From contig PHDT01000001.1 in the NCBI GenBank assembly GCA_002842695.1, forward strand, positions 124,001-188,000: 64,000 nt of DNA, in the 5' to 3' direction. Shown here in pieces: positions 45,435-55,414 of this stretch (the first letter of the stretch is position 1; every line of letters starts with the position of its first letter). A model generated the notes under the pieces. The model saw only the letters and a program-made list of their open reading frames with translations, did no database searches and was not told where the DNA came from. Both the position numbers and the translations under genes were made by a program. The DNA is from Bacteroidetes bacterium HGW-Bacteroidetes-10. GTDB lineage: Bacteria > Bacteroidota > Bacteroidia > Bacteroidales > UBA932.

Positions 45435-47060
45435 ATGAATAATTCTATTTATAATTTCAAATCACCTGACAATGAACCTGTTCTTAATTATTTTGAAGGT
45501 AGCCCAGAGAGAATTGCCCTGGAGGCAGAACTCGAAAGGCAGAGCAATCAAATAATTGAAATTCCTCTTATCATTGGTGGTAAAAAGATATTCACAGGCA
45601 ACACTTCAGATGTTGTAATGCCCCATAATCATTCACATGTTCTGGCAAAATACCACAAGGCAGGTGAAAAGGAGATTGCAATGGCTATAGAGGAAGCCCG
45701 TAAAGCTCATGCCGACTGGTCTTCCCAGAACTGGACAACCAGAGCATCTGTTATGCTTAAGATAGCAGAACTCATCACTGTTAAATACAGGGCTAAGCTC
45801 AATGCTGCCACCATGCTGGGTCAAAGCAAAAACATATATCAGTCAGAAATTGATGCTGTATGTGAAACTGCAGACTTTTTGAGATACAACGTTACATTCG
45901 CTTCAGAGATTTATAAAACACAACCGCTCTCATCGTTTAATCAGCTTAACAGAATGGAATACAGAGCTCTTGAAGGCTTTGTACTGGCAGTAAGCCCGTT
46001 TAACTTCACTTCAATTGCCTCAAATCTTAATATGTCACCTGTTATGATGGGTAACACAACCATCTGGAAGCCTGCTACTACGGCAATTCTTTCTAATTAC
46101 TACCTTATGGAGATCTTCATGGAGGCGGGGGTTCCGGCAGGAGTTGTCAACTTTCTGCCGGGAAGCGGAGCCCTGATAGGCAAGATAGTTATGGAATCAA
46201 GAGATATGGCCGGAATTCATTTCACAGGCTCAAATAATACGTTCAACTCACTATGGAAAGGTGTTGCAAATAATCTTGAAAAATACAAATCATATCCGCG
46301 CTTGGTTGGTGAAACAGGCGGAAAGGATTTCATCTTTGTACACCCTTCTGCAGACCCGAAAGAGGTGGCTGTAGGAGCATTCAGCGGTGCATTTGAGTAT
46401 CAGGGTCAGAAGTGTTCTGCAGCATCCAGAATGTATGTACCCGAATCTCTGTGGAGTGATGTAAAAAAAGAGATGGTTGCACTGTCTGAAAGTATTAAGA
46501 TGGGAGATGTAAGAGACTCATCAAATTTTGTGAATGCTGTTATTGACGAAGCCTCTTTCGATAACATTGTCTCATATATTGAATATGCAAAATCGTCTAA
46601 GGAGGCTGAGATTGTCTTTGGCGGAACATACGACAAAAGCACGGGATATTTTATCTCTCCTACTATGATTCTCACTTCAAACCCACACTTTAAAAGTATG
46701 GAGGAGGAGATTTTCGGACCGGTTATTACTGCCTTCGTATACAAAGATAACGACATGGAAAAGACTCTTGAACTGTGTGATACGACTTCACCATATGGGC
46801 TTACAGGCGCAGTGTTTGGTAGGAACAGAATGGAGGTAGTGAATGTCTGCAGCAGACTTCAGTATGCAGCAGGTAATTTCTATATCAACGACAAACCCAC
46901 AGGTGCCGTAGTAGGAAAACAGCCTTTCGGAGGATCAAGGGGTTCTGGTACAAATGACAAAGCCGGCGGAGAATTCAATTTAATCCGCTGGGTTAGCCCC
47001 AGAACAGTTAAAGAGACATTCATTCCGCCGACAGATATCAGATACGGCTACATGAAATAA
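45435..47060 (+). CDS. pruA: L-glutamate gamma-semialdehyde dehydrogenase (delta-1-pyrroline-5-carboxylate dehydrogenase)
   Basis: The 541-residue aldehyde dehydrogenase has the general base Glu in VGETGGKDFIF and the nucleophile Cys in EYQGQKCSAASRMYVP. NAD binding is supported by FTGSNNTFNSLWKG. Length and motifs fit the P5C dehydrogenase branch that turns glutamate semialdehyde (from proline or ornithine) into glutamate. No proline dehydrogenase gene is next to it. Its stop is immediately followed by the stop of the convergent PLP enzyme gene. Confidence 0.92.
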   Translation: MNNSIYNFKSPDNEPVLNYFEGSPERIALEAELERQSNQIIEIPLIIGGKKIFTGNTSDVVMPHNHSHVLAKYHKAGEKEIAMAIEEARKAHADWSSQNWTTRASVMLKIAELITVKYRAKLNAATMLGQSKNIYQSEIDAVCETADFLRYNVTFASEIYKTQPLSSFNQLNRMEYRALEGFVLAVSPFNFTSIASNLNMSPVMMGNTTIWKPATTAILSNYYLMEIFMEAGVPAGVVNFLPGSGALIGKIVMESRDMAGIHFTGSNNTFNSLWKGVANNLEKYKSYPRLVGETGGKDFIFVHPSADPKEVAVGAFSGAFEYQGQKCSAASRMYVPESLWSDVKKEMVALSESIKMGDVRDSSNFVNAVIDEASFDNIVSYIEYAKSSKEAEIVFGGTYDKSTGYFISPTMILTSNPHFKSMEEEIFGPVITAFVYKDNDMEKTLELCDTTSPYGLTGAVFGRNRMEVVNVCSRLQYAAGNFYINDKPTGAVVGKQPFGGSRGSGTNDKAGGEFNLIRWVSPRTVKETFIPPTDIRYGYMK

Positions 47061-48038
47061 TCAGAATACAAACTGCTCCTGTTTAGGAAAAAGTCCAAAC
47101 AGGCCGCCGGTATGGATAAAGAGGACACTGGCCCCCTGCGGTACATTGCCCTCTTTTATTTCATTATACAAGCCGTACATAGCCTTTCCTGTATAAACAG
47201 GATCCAGTACCAGAGCCTCTTTTGAGGCAACTTCCGCAATAAACTCAAGCTCCTCGGGGCGGCTTAGAGCATATCCAATTCCAACATATTTATCGTTGAT
47301 TTCTATATCAGAGGGGGACATTTCAGATTTTAGACCTGTAATCTCTGCAGCCTCTCTGTTGATTTTGTCAATTCTGGCTGTAAAGTATTCAGAATCATCG
47401 CATACAGCGAAGCCAATAATTCTCTTACCCAGAGCAAGCTCTTTATTTGCAGTGCACAACCCTGAATATGTTCCTCCCGAGCCAACAGCAACAACAATTG
47501 TGTCAAAATGAACTCCCATCTCTTTCTCCTGTGCAGATATCTCCTCCATAGCAGCATAGTACCCGAGACTTCCAAGTGCGTTAGAAGCTCCTTCCGGAAT
47601 AATATAACACTTCCTGCCCCGTGCATTCATCTTTTCTGCCATTGATTTCATTATCTCATCCCTGGAGTTTCTATACTCCTCCGGAGTGCAGTAATGGATG
47701 TTTGAACCAAAGAGTTTGTCAAGAAAGAAGTTCCCCTCAGTTTTGGGAGGTTCACTAATCCTGAGCAGTAATTCTGATTTCATTCCCAGCATGGTGGCAG
47801 CGGCAGCCGTTGCACGGCAGTGATTCGACTGAATACCTCCTGTAGTAATGACTGTGTCGTAATTGTTTTCAACGGCCTCTTTAAGTAGATATTCAAGCTT
47901 TCTTATTTTGTTTCCGGAAATTTCGCTCCCGGTCTGATCATCTCTTTTAATGTAGAGATTAACTCCCCACTCTTTCGAAAGCCTGCCCGCCTTAACAATT
48001 TTTGTTGGCAAATTTGCCAGGTTAAGTTTTTGTATCAT
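47061..48038 (-). CDS. D-cysteine desulfhydrase/ACC deaminase family PLP enzyme
   Basis: A 325-residue fold-type II PLP enzyme with the Schiff-base lysine in EISGNKIRKLEYLL and the motif ITTGGIQSNHCRATAAAA. These are characteristic of D-cysteine desulfhydrase and 1-aminocyclopropane-1-carboxylate deaminase. These enzymes give pyruvate plus sulfide and ammonia, or 2-oxobutyrate; which applies here cannot be settled by these motifs. It starts 7 bp after the TlpA-like gene stop, so the two are an operon. Confidence 0.85.
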   Translation of the reverse strand: MIQKLNLANLPTKIVKAGRLSKEWGVNLYIKRDDQTGSEISGNKIRKLEYLLKEAVENNYDTVITTGGIQSNHCRATAAAATMLGMKSELLLRISEPPKTEGNFFLDKLFGSNIHYCTPEEYRNSRDEIMKSMAEKMNARGRKCYIIPEGASNALGSLGYYAAMEEISAQEKEMGVHFDTIVVAVGSGGTYSGLCTANKELALGKRIIGFAVCDDSEYFTARIDKINREAAEITGLKSEMSPSDIEINDKYVGIGYALSRPEELEFIAEVASKEALVLDPVYTGKAMYGLYNEIKEGNVPQGASVLFIHTGGLFGLFPKQEQFVF

Positions 48039-48045
48039 AACTTTT

Positions 48046-48633
48046 TTACTTTAATAACTCTGCATCAATAAGCTTAACCATCTCTGCAAACTCCTCTTCT
48101 TCGTACAATCTGGTGAGCATGATTATTCGTCCCTCCTTGTTTATGATAATATTTCTGGTAACTCCTGCATCGGGTCCGCAGAAAAGATTGAATTTGGCAC
48201 CATCCATGTCAAGAGTAAGAGGGTAAGTTATCTTTATGTCTTTAGCAAATTTTGCAGCAACCTCAGGAGTCTCTTTGAAATCTATTCCAATAAGAGCAAA
48301 AGAGCTGTTATTCTTATGTTTCTGCCAGATATCCTTCTCAATAAATGGCATCTCTTTGCGGCATACACCACACCAGCTGGCTGTAAACTGGAGCATAACA
48401 ACCTTTCCGCGGAGTGATGAAAGCATCTCTTTCTTGCCGTCTGCATACTCAATTTCAAAATCAGGAGCCAAATCACCAACAGCAACTATGTAACCTCTGC
48501 TGTCTGCCATTACGGAGTCTGCCGATGTTGAGAGAGAGTCTTTTACTTCCATCTGATTTGCACTATCCTGCCTGCCTTTGCATGATATGGCAACTGAAGC
48601 CACCATTGCGATTAAAATAATTTTGCTTTTCAT
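48046..48633 (-). CDS. TlpA-type thioredoxin-fold lipoprotein
   Basis: The 195-residue protein has a lipoprotein signal with lipobox VAISC (Cys18) and an AhpC/TSA-TlpA domain with the redox motif ASWCGVCRKEMPF. It is likely a periplasmic thiol-disulfide reductase tethered to a membrane. A good TAnnTTTG promoter precedes it. It is the first gene of a two-gene unit with the D-cysteine desulfhydrase-like enzyme. Confidence 0.88.
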   Translation of the reverse strand: MKSKIILIAMVASVAISCKGRQDSANQMEVKDSLSTSADSVMADSRGYIVAVGDLAPDFEIEYADGKKEMLSSLRGKVVMLQFTASWCGVCRKEMPFIEKDIWQKHKNNSSFALIGIDFKETPEVAAKFAKDIKITYPLTLDMDGAKFNLFCGPDAGVTRNIIINKEGRIIMLTRLYEEEEFAEMVKLIDAELLK

Positions 48634-48667
48634 GTTTTCGTTTTGAAGATTAAATTTTCGATTAGGG

Positions 48668-48675
48668 CAAATTTA
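48668..48675 (-). promoter_or_regulatory. putative -7 promoter element of the tlpA-like gene
   Basis: TAAATTTG on the minus strand, 35 bp before the ATG at 48633, matches TAnnTTTG. Confidence 0.5.
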
Positions 48676-48688
48676 CTCTTTTTATGAC

Positions 48689-48696
48689 TATTTTTG
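48689..48696 (+). promoter_or_regulatory. putative -7 promoter element of the golvesin-domain protein gene
   Basis: TATTTTTG matches TAnnTTTG. It lies downstream of the ATG used in the ORF track (48684) and 20 bp before ATG 48717, which therefore is the likely start. Confidence 0.6.
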
Positions 48697-48716
48697 CGAT
48701 TCCAAAAACTAAAAAA

Positions 48717-51700
48717 ATGAAAAGACTCCTTCTAACCCTCTTTGCAGTTCTCTTTTTAGTTCCGGTTCACCTTTCTGCACAGAAAATTGGTACGGAACAG
48801 TTTATTCCAATTGCAGATTCTCTTCAAAATTATTTCAAGCCATCTGCCTTTGTAGTTGGGAAAATTGGAATCATCAGGGCTGAGAAAAATGGTAATACTC
48901 TATCTCTTTACTTTTCCACGCCACTCTCTGAATACCCTTTCAGGGATCAAAATGTAAAAGATGCATATGCAATAGCAAGAGCTCTTCTGCCTGCCAGGTT
49001 CAGGGATTATGCTCTGAAAATATATTCCAACAAATCTCTTATTGATGAATTCATCCCTCCTTTTTACAAACGGTCAGATACGCCATTAACAGATGAAGTG
49101 ATACCTTTGAGCAAGGAGGCAAAAAAGATTATAAAGGCTTCTAAACATATTAAGCCTGAAAAAAGTCTTGTAAGAAGAGAATCTTCACTTTCAACTCCTT
49201 TATCAGGGCTTCAGAACAAACACCTTGCAATTTGGCAGAGTCACGGCTACTATTATGAACAGAAACTGCTCAGATGGGAGTGGCAAAGAGCAAGAATATT
49301 CCAGACTGTAGAAGATTTGTACACACAGTCATATGTACTACCTTTTCTGGTACCAATGCTTGAGAATGCCGGAGCAAATGTTCTCCTTCCCAGAGAGAGG
49401 GATATTCAGCTGAATGAATATATTATTGACAATGATAAAGCCTCAGGAGGATACAGTGAACTTTCCGGGGATAAAAGATGGAACTCCTCAGACTCTGTTG
49501 GCTTTGCAAATCCCAAAGAGATATACATAACCGGTGAAAACCCTTTCAGAATGGGAACTTCCCGTGAAGTAAAAAGTATTTCCAGGGGCGATGAAAGTAT
49601 TGCAAAATGGACTCCTGCCTTCATGGAAAACGGAGATTACGCAGTTTATGTGTCATACCGAAGTTCTTCTAAAAGCACAGATAATGCTCAGTATACAGTT
49701 AAACATGCAGGCGGTACTTCCCATTATTCTGTCAACCAGAGAATGGGCGGAGGGACCTGGATTTATCTGGGAACTTTTCCCTTCAGAAAAGACTCAGATC
49801 ATTATGTTATGCTGACAAACATGACCGGTCACAGCGGAGATATCGTTTCTGCCGATGCAGTCAAAATTGGAGGCGGAATGGGTAATATTGCACGCAAACC
49901 TGCTGAGGAGGGATCTCAGCTTAACAGACCAAGCTCCTCTTCCGAGCCTATCAGGAAAATCACAATTCCTATTGATGTAAAACCCATTAATAGCGGATAT
50001 CCGCGATTTACCGAAGGTGCCAGATACTGGCTTCAGTGGGCTGGTTTTTCAGATACTCTTTATAGTCCCAACAAAAACTCAAACGATTATAACGACGACT
50101 ATATGTCCCGCGGCAAATGGGTAAATGTTATGTCAGGCGGATCAAGCCGCAATCCAATGGAGAACGGACTTAAAATACCTCTCGACATGGCATTCGCATT
50201 CCACACAGATGCCGGCACAACCCTTAACGACTCAATTGTGGGAACACTTGGTATCTATACAAGATTTTCAAACGATTCAGACAAGTTTCCAAATGGTGAA
50301 GAGAGAATAAACAGCCGTTTTATGACTGACCTTATTCAAACTCAGATTGTTGACGATATAAGAGCAAAATATGAGCCTATCTGGCAAAGAAGAGGCATAT
50401 GGGACAGATCTTACTCAGAGTCTCGCACCCCAGTTGTTCCCACTATGCTTCTTGAACTTCTTTCTCACCAGAATCTGGCAGATATGAGATATGGTCTCGA
50501 CCCGGATTTCAGGTTCACCGTTTCAAGAGCAATATACAAAGGAATACTCAAGTATTTCGCACACATGGATGGTGTACCTTATGTTGTGCAACCGCTGCCG
50601 GTAAATGAATTTTCTGCTACTCTGCATGAAGGAGTGGCTCTGCTAAGATGGAACGGAGTTTCCGATACACTTGAGCCAACAGCTGTTCCAGAGAAATATA
50701 TTGTATACACAAGAACCGGTGACGGAGGTTTTGACAACGGCCGGCTGGTTCAGGGCAACAGCCTTGCCGCAGACATTGAAAAAGGACGAATCTATTCGTT
50801 TAAGGTAACTGCTGTAAACAAAGGAGGAGAAAGCTTCCCATCAGAAATACTCTCTGTTTACAAAGCACACGAAGAGAAGGGAAAAGTATTAATCGTAAAC
50901 GGATTCAACAGGATATCTGCTGCTGCAAGCTTTGCAACTAAAGATACTACAATGGGCGGATTTGCAGACTATGACGACTATGGTGTCCCATATATTAACG
51001 ATATCTCATACATTGGAAGCCAGTATGAGTTCAGAAGGTCTGTTCCATGGATGGATGATGACTCTCCCGGATTTGGGGCATCTTATGCAGATTACGAGAC
51101 AAGGGTTATTGCAGGCAACAGCTTTGATTATCCCTCTGTTCACGGAAAAGCATTCGCAAAGGCTGGATATAGTTTTGTATCTGCCAGCCGTGCTGCTGTG
51201 GAAAGCGGAATTGTAGACATGAGAGGTTACAAGATTGTAGACATTGTTATGGGCAAACAGAAACAATACAGGACAGGCAGAGGTGTCATGCCTGTAAAAT
51301 TTCATGTGTTTACTCAGGAGTTAATGAAAGCAATTGAGTCTTATACACAGGCCGGAGGTAATCTTCTGATTTCCGGATCATATATTGCAACAGATGTATG
51401 GGACAGCATTGAAAACAATCCGGAAACCCAGAACTTTGTAAAAAGAGTTCTTAAATATCAGTGGAGAACAGATCACGCCAGCAAAACAGGTTTCGTAAAA
51501 GGGGTTCAAAGCCCGTACAACTTTAGCGGTGAGCTCTCTTTTCACACCAGGCCAAATGAGATTTCATACAGCTCAGAGTCTCCGGATGGTATTGAGCCTG
51601 CAGGAGAAAATGCATGGACAATTTACAGATATTCAGACAATAATATTTCAGCAGGTGTTGCTTACAAAGGCTCATACAAGACTGTCTCATTAGGCTTTCC

Positions 51701-51794
51701 GCTGGAGACACTCAGAAATGAGTCCGAAATTGATTCAATTATAAAAATGGTAGCTGATTTTTTCAGCAAATCAGATAACGGTACCCAAAAATAA
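48717..51794 (+). CDS. large secreted amidase-like protein with golvesin C-terminal-like domain
   Basis: A 1025-residue protein with signal peptide MKRLLLTLFAVLFLVPVHLSA. An N-acetylmuramoyl-L-alanine amidase-like domain appears split. QSHGYYYE (His176) and TVEDLYT (Glu199) could be two zinc ligands, and AFHTDAGTTL, well downstream, the third. In between (about 240-390) lies a golvesin/xanthan-lyase-type beta domain (YAVYVSYRSS, YTVKHAGGTSHYSVNQ). An Fn3-like domain follows (about 615-710), then a C-terminal flavodoxin/GATase-like part. Bacteroidota homologs are often named xanthan lyase, which is probably misleading. A peptidoglycan-cleaving role is inference. Start set by promoter and signal peptide. 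Confidence 0.82.
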   Translation: MKRLLLTLFAVLFLVPVHLSAQKIGTEQFIPIADSLQNYFKPSAFVVGKIGIIRAEKNGNTLSLYFSTPLSEYPFRDQNVKDAYAIARALLPARFRDYALKIYSNKSLIDEFIPPFYKRSDTPLTDEVIPLSKEAKKIIKASKHIKPEKSLVRRESSLSTPLSGLQNKHLAIWQSHGYYYEQKLLRWEWQRARIFQTVEDLYTQSYVLPFLVPMLENAGANVLLPRERDIQLNEYIIDNDKASGGYSELSGDKRWNSSDSVGFANPKEIYITGENPFRMGTSREVKSISRGDESIAKWTPAFMENGDYAVYVSYRSSSKSTDNAQYTVKHAGGTSHYSVNQRMGGGTWIYLGTFPFRKDSDHYVMLTNMTGHSGDIVSADAVKIGGGMGNIARKPAEEGSQLNRPSSSSEPIRKITIPIDVKPINSGYPRFTEGARYWLQWAGFSDTLYSPNKNSNDYNDDYMSRGKWVNVMSGGSSRNPMENGLKIPLDMAFAFHTDAGTTLNDSIVGTLGIYTRFSNDSDKFPNGEERINSRFMTDLIQTQIVDDIRAKYEPIWQRRGIWDRSYSESRTPVVPTMLLELLSHQNLADMRYGLDPDFRFTVSRAIYKGILKYFAHMDGVPYVVQPLPVNEFSATLHEGVALLRWNGVSDTLEPTAVPEKYIVYTRTGDGGFDNGRLVQGNSLAADIEKGRIYSFKVTAVNKGGESFPSEILSVYKAHEEKGKVLIVNGFNRISAAASFATKDTTMGGFADYDDYGVPYINDISYIGSQYEFRRSVPWMDDDSPGFGASYADYETRVIAGNSFDYPSVHGKAFAKAGYSFVSASRAAVESGIVDMRGYKIVDIVMGKQKQYRTGRGVMPVKFHVFTQELMKAIESYTQAGGNLLISGSYIATDVWDSIENNPETQNFVKRVLKYQWRTDHASKTGFVKGVQSPYNFSGELSFHTRPNEISYSSESPDGIEPAGENAWTIYRYSDNNISAGVAYKGSYKTVSLGFPLETLRNESEIDSIIKMVADFFSKSDNGTQK

Positions 51795-51795
51795 A

Positions 51796-53106
51796 ATGGT
51801 AAAGAAAAGAGAATCGGAGATTATAACGCTTATTAAACGAGAGGTAAAACCTGCACTGGGATGCACAGAGCCAATTGCTGTCTCTCTTGCTGTTGCAAGA
51901 GCCAGTGAAGCACTTTCAGATGCCGGGTTTAAATCTGACAGAATTGTGGCAGAAGTTAGCGCAAACATCCTTAAAAACGGGATGGGTGTGGGAGTTCCCG
52001 GCACAGGAATGGTGGGCCTTCATATTGCGGCAGCCCTTGGGGTTACCTGCGGAAAAAGTAAATATAAGCTTGAAGTTCTTAAGGATATTGATGAAACTTC
52101 CACAGACGCTGCAAAGAGAATGCTTGCAGATAATCAGGTAGAAATCAAGCTCTCTCCCACCGATAAAAAGCTGTATATAGCGGCAAGATGTTTTTGCGGT
52201 GATCATGTGGCGGAGGCAATTATTGAAGATAACCACGATTCAATTGTAAAGGTAACTTTTGACGGTGCAGTCATATTTGAACCTCAGAACAACACAGGCG
52301 ACAATGAGGGAAATGATGGCAATCAGATGGAGAACACTCTGGATTTTAAACTTAGTGTTAAGGAGATCTGGAAATTTGCCGGTCAGGTAGCTTTTGAAGA
52401 TATTGAATTCATACTTGAATCGGTCACTATGAACCGTGCTCTTGCAAAAGAGGGTCTCGAAAATAAATACGGACTTCAGGTAGGCAGGACAATTCAGGAT
52501 AATGTTCACAAAAACATATTCGGAAGCGGGCTCCTCACCTACTCCATGGCTGTGACAGCCGCAGCATCTGACGCTCGTATGGCAGGCTGCACCCTTCCTG
52601 CCATGAGCAACTCAGGAAGCGGTAATCAGGGAATTACCGTTACAATGCCTGTGATAGCAGCTGCAGACAAGCTTGGCTCATCTCAGGAGGAGCTGGCAAG
52701 AGCCCTTGTCCTCAGCCATCTTATTGCAATACATATAAAGGGATATCTGGGTAAACTGTCTGCTCTGTGCGGATGTGTGATTGCCTCTACAGGCGCCGCA
52801 TGCGGAATTGTATACCTGCGCGGGGGAAATTTTGACCAGGTTACATATGCAATTAAGAACATGATTGGAAACATAACAGGAATGGTCTGTGACGGAGCCA
52901 AAGTTGGATGCGCGCTAAAGGTTGCATCCGGCGTATCATCTGCCGTGCAGTCTTCAATTCTTGCCCTTGATAATATCTGTATTTCTGAGAATGACGGCAT
53001 AATTGAAAAAGATATTGAGAAAACAATCCGCAATCTTGGTTCTATAGGCTCGGTTGGAATGAAGATAACAGATGACATGATACTTGACATTATGGTGTGC
53101 AAGTAG
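51796..53106 (+). CDS. L-cysteine desulfidase/serine dehydratase alpha-like (UPF0597, CyuA) protein
   Basis: A 436-residue protein of the UPF0597/YhaM (CyuA) family. The N-terminus LIKREVKPALGCTEPIAVSLAVARA and the motifs GVPGTGMVGLHIAAALG and GSGNQGITVTMPV are characteristic. Members use a [4Fe-4S] cluster bound by conserved cysteines to release sulfide, ammonia and pyruvate from cysteine, or to deaminate serine. Either activity suits this amino-acid fermenter. It starts 1 bp after the preceding gene and ends with a terminator. Confidence 0.88.
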   Translation: MVKKRESEIITLIKREVKPALGCTEPIAVSLAVARASEALSDAGFKSDRIVAEVSANILKNGMGVGVPGTGMVGLHIAAALGVTCGKSKYKLEVLKDIDETSTDAAKRMLADNQVEIKLSPTDKKLYIAARCFCGDHVAEAIIEDNHDSIVKVTFDGAVIFEPQNNTGDNEGNDGNQMENTLDFKLSVKEIWKFAGQVAFEDIEFILESVTMNRALAKEGLENKYGLQVGRTIQDNVHKNIFGSGLLTYSMAVTAAASDARMAGCTLPAMSNSGSGNQGITVTMPVIAAADKLGSSQEELARALVLSHLIAIHIKGYLGKLSALCGCVIASTGAACGIVYLRGGNFDQVTYAIKNMIGNITGMVCDGAKVGCALKVASGVSSAVQSSILALDNICISENDGIIEKDIEKTIRNLGSIGSVGMKITDDMILDIMVCK

Positions 53107-53130
53107 AGAAGATGTGACTATTTGTCAGTG

Positions 53131-53163
53131 AAAGGCGTACAATCTCCGGATGGTACGCCTTTT
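53131..53163 (+). terminator. terminator after the UPF0597 gene
   Basis: AAAGGCGTAC pairs with GTACGCCTTT across a 10-nt loop, followed by a short T-rich tail. Confidence 0.75.
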
Positions 53164-53208
53164 GATTTATCCGGAATTAGATAATTGTTAAATATAAACC
53201 GACATACT

Positions 53209-55257
53209 ATGCAAAAAGGAACAATAGGCGTAACCAGTGAAAACATTTTCCCTGTAATTAAAAAATTCCTCTATTCAGATCACGAGATATTCCTCAGGGA
53301 GCTCGTTTCCAATGCAGTTGACGCAACTCAAAAACTAAAGGCTGTAGCTTCTTCAGGTGAATTCAAAGGAGAGACAGGTGAACTTAGGGTAACGATAACA
53401 GCAGATGAGAAAAAGGGAATTATTACCGTAAGCGATAACGGTATCGGAATGACAGAAGAGGAGGTAAACAAGTACATCAATCAGATTGCATTTTCAAGCG
53501 CCGGTGAATTTCTGGACAAATACAAAGATCAGCTTAGCAACATAATTGGACATTTTGGCCTGGGTTTTTACTCAGCATTTATGGTGTCAAAAAAGGTTGA
53601 AATTCAGACTCTGTCATGGAAAGATGGAGCAGAGCCTGTAAAATGGAGCTGCGAAGGCGATCCCTCTTATGAGATTACAAAAGGTAAAAGAAAAGAGCGG
53701 GGAACAGATATTATCCTCCACCTGGACGATGAATCCAAAGAGTATGCAACTGAGGCAAAAATAAACCAGCTTCTTAACAAATACTGCAAGTTTCTACCAG
53801 TTGATATTGCATTTGGCAGAGAGACAGAGTGGAAAGATGGCAAGAGCGTTGAGACCGGAAAAGACAAAATTATTAACAACACAACCCCTCTCTGGACAAA
53901 AAAACCTGCCGAGCTCAAGGATGAGGATTACATGAACTTCTACAGGGAGCTCTATCCAATGCAGGAGGATCCTCTCTTCTACATCCATCTTAATGTTGAT
54001 TATCCTTTTAACCTCACAGGTGTGCTCTACTTCCCGAAAATCAAGGATAAAATTGAACTATCGAGAAACAAGATTCAGCTTTACTGCAATCAGGTATTTG
54101 TAACAGATTCAGTTGAAAACATTGTTCCCGATTTTCTCACTCTTCTTCACGGAGTAATAGATTCACCTGACATTCCGCTGAATGTTTCCAGAAGTTATCT
54201 TCAGTCAGATGCAAATGTGAAGAAGATATCATCTCATATTACAAAGAAGGTGGCAGACAGACTTGAAGAGATATACAAAAATGACAGAAAATCCCTTGAA
54301 GATAAATGGGACAATCTTAAGCTCTTCATTGAATACGGAATGCTCACTGATGAGAAGTTCTACGAACGTGCCGAGAAGTTTTCACTGCTAAAAAACAGTG
54401 ACAATAAATATTTCAGTTACGAAGAGTACAGAACGGCAATAGAACCTTCTCAGACTGACAGACACAAGAAGCTTATATACCTCTATGCAACAGATATTCA
54501 CGAGCAGTTTTCATTTATCGAAAGTGCAAAAAACAGAGGTTACGATGTGTTGATATTTGACAGTCAGCTTGATGCCCACTTCATAAATCTTCTTGAATCA
54601 AAATTCAAGGAGAGCTCTTTCGCAAGGGTAGACTCAGATCATGTTGACAAGCTCATTCAGAAAGAGGAGAAAGAGAAACCTGCTATTTCAGAATCTGAAG
54701 AAAAAGATATCGCAAGTGCATTTGAAGCAGTCTTGCCTTCAGGCAGTCATTACAGTGTTGTAGTGGAAAACCTTGGCGAAACAGATGCTGCCGTACTCAT
54801 TACTCAAAGCGAATTTATGCGTCGCTACAGAGAGATGTCTGCACTCAACGGAGGTATGAATTTTTACGGGTCACTTCCTGAATCTTATACAGTAACTGTC
54901 AATTTTAACCACCCTGCAATCAAGAAAATTCTGACTGAAAAAGAGGAAAAACTTTCAGCAAGGGTTAATGAAATTGATGCAAAACTCACCTCTCCAAAAG
55001 AGACTCTTGAGAAATTCAACGAGAAAATTAAGGGTATAAAAGATGAGGATATGGATAAAGCAGACAGGGACGAAAGAGAGAGACTTGAAGGAGAGATTGA
55101 AAAAGTTAAACAGGAGCGCAAGGATTTGATGGCCGGCTTTGGAAAAGAGAACCAGCTTATTCGTCAGGTTTGCGATCTTGCACTGCTCTCAAACGGAATG
55201 CTCAAAGGCGAAGAACTTAACAAATTCGTAAAGAGAAGTCTCTCATTAATTAGCTAG
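53209..55257 (+). CDS. htpG: molecular chaperone HtpG (Hsp90)
   Basis: HtpG is the bacterial Hsp90, an ATP-dependent dimeric chaperone. The sequence has the GHKL ATPase motifs (ELVSNAVDATQKL, VSDNGIGMT, FGLGFYSAFMVS), the middle domain (LPLNVSRSYLQ-like) and a C-terminal dimerisation domain. I start at ATG 53209 (682 residues, MQKGTIGVTSENIFPVIKKFLYSDHE), since the track start at 53185 is an unsupported TTG. It is flanked by terminators on both sides and is a single-gene unit. Confidence 0.96.
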   Translation: MQKGTIGVTSENIFPVIKKFLYSDHEIFLRELVSNAVDATQKLKAVASSGEFKGETGELRVTITADEKKGIITVSDNGIGMTEEEVNKYINQIAFSSAGEFLDKYKDQLSNIIGHFGLGFYSAFMVSKKVEIQTLSWKDGAEPVKWSCEGDPSYEITKGKRKERGTDIILHLDDESKEYATEAKINQLLNKYCKFLPVDIAFGRETEWKDGKSVETGKDKIINNTTPLWTKKPAELKDEDYMNFYRELYPMQEDPLFYIHLNVDYPFNLTGVLYFPKIKDKIELSRNKIQLYCNQVFVTDSVENIVPDFLTLLHGVIDSPDIPLNVSRSYLQSDANVKKISSHITKKVADRLEEIYKNDRKSLEDKWDNLKLFIEYGMLTDEKFYERAEKFSLLKNSDNKYFSYEEYRTAIEPSQTDRHKKLIYLYATDIHEQFSFIESAKNRGYDVLIFDSQLDAHFINLLESKFKESSFARVDSDHVDKLIQKEEKEKPAISESEEKDIASAFEAVLPSGSHYSVVVENLGETDAAVLITQSEFMRRYREMSALNGGMNFYGSLPESYTVTVNFNHPAIKKILTEKEEKLSARVNEIDAKLTSPKETLEKFNEKIKGIKDEDMDKADRDERERLEGEIEKVKQERKDLMAGFGKENQLIRQVCDLALLSNGMLKGEELNKFVKRSLSLIS

Positions 55258-55305
55258 TATACAGTTTATTATTATTTATCACAGAAGTGATGTGAAAAAA
55301 TCAGG

Positions 55306-55348
55306 CAAAAGCGTAACGTCAATTGTTACGCTTTTGTTAATTTTATCT
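55306..55348 (+). terminator. terminator of htpG
   Basis: CAAAAGCGTAAC pairs with GTTACGCTTTTG (12 bp) around a 7-nt loop, followed by TTAATTTTATC. Confidence 0.85.
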
Positions 55349-55389
55349 TCATATCGCTCTTTTATGTTCTGATTTCCGTTTTCCTGAAA

Positions 55390-55397
55390 TATTTTTG
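55390..55397 (+). promoter_or_regulatory. putative -7 promoter element of the DUF47-PiT operon
   Basis: TATTTTTG matches TAnnTTTG, 17 bp before the ATG at 55415. Confidence 0.5.
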
Positions 55398-55414
55398 CAA
55401 CAAATAATTGTATT

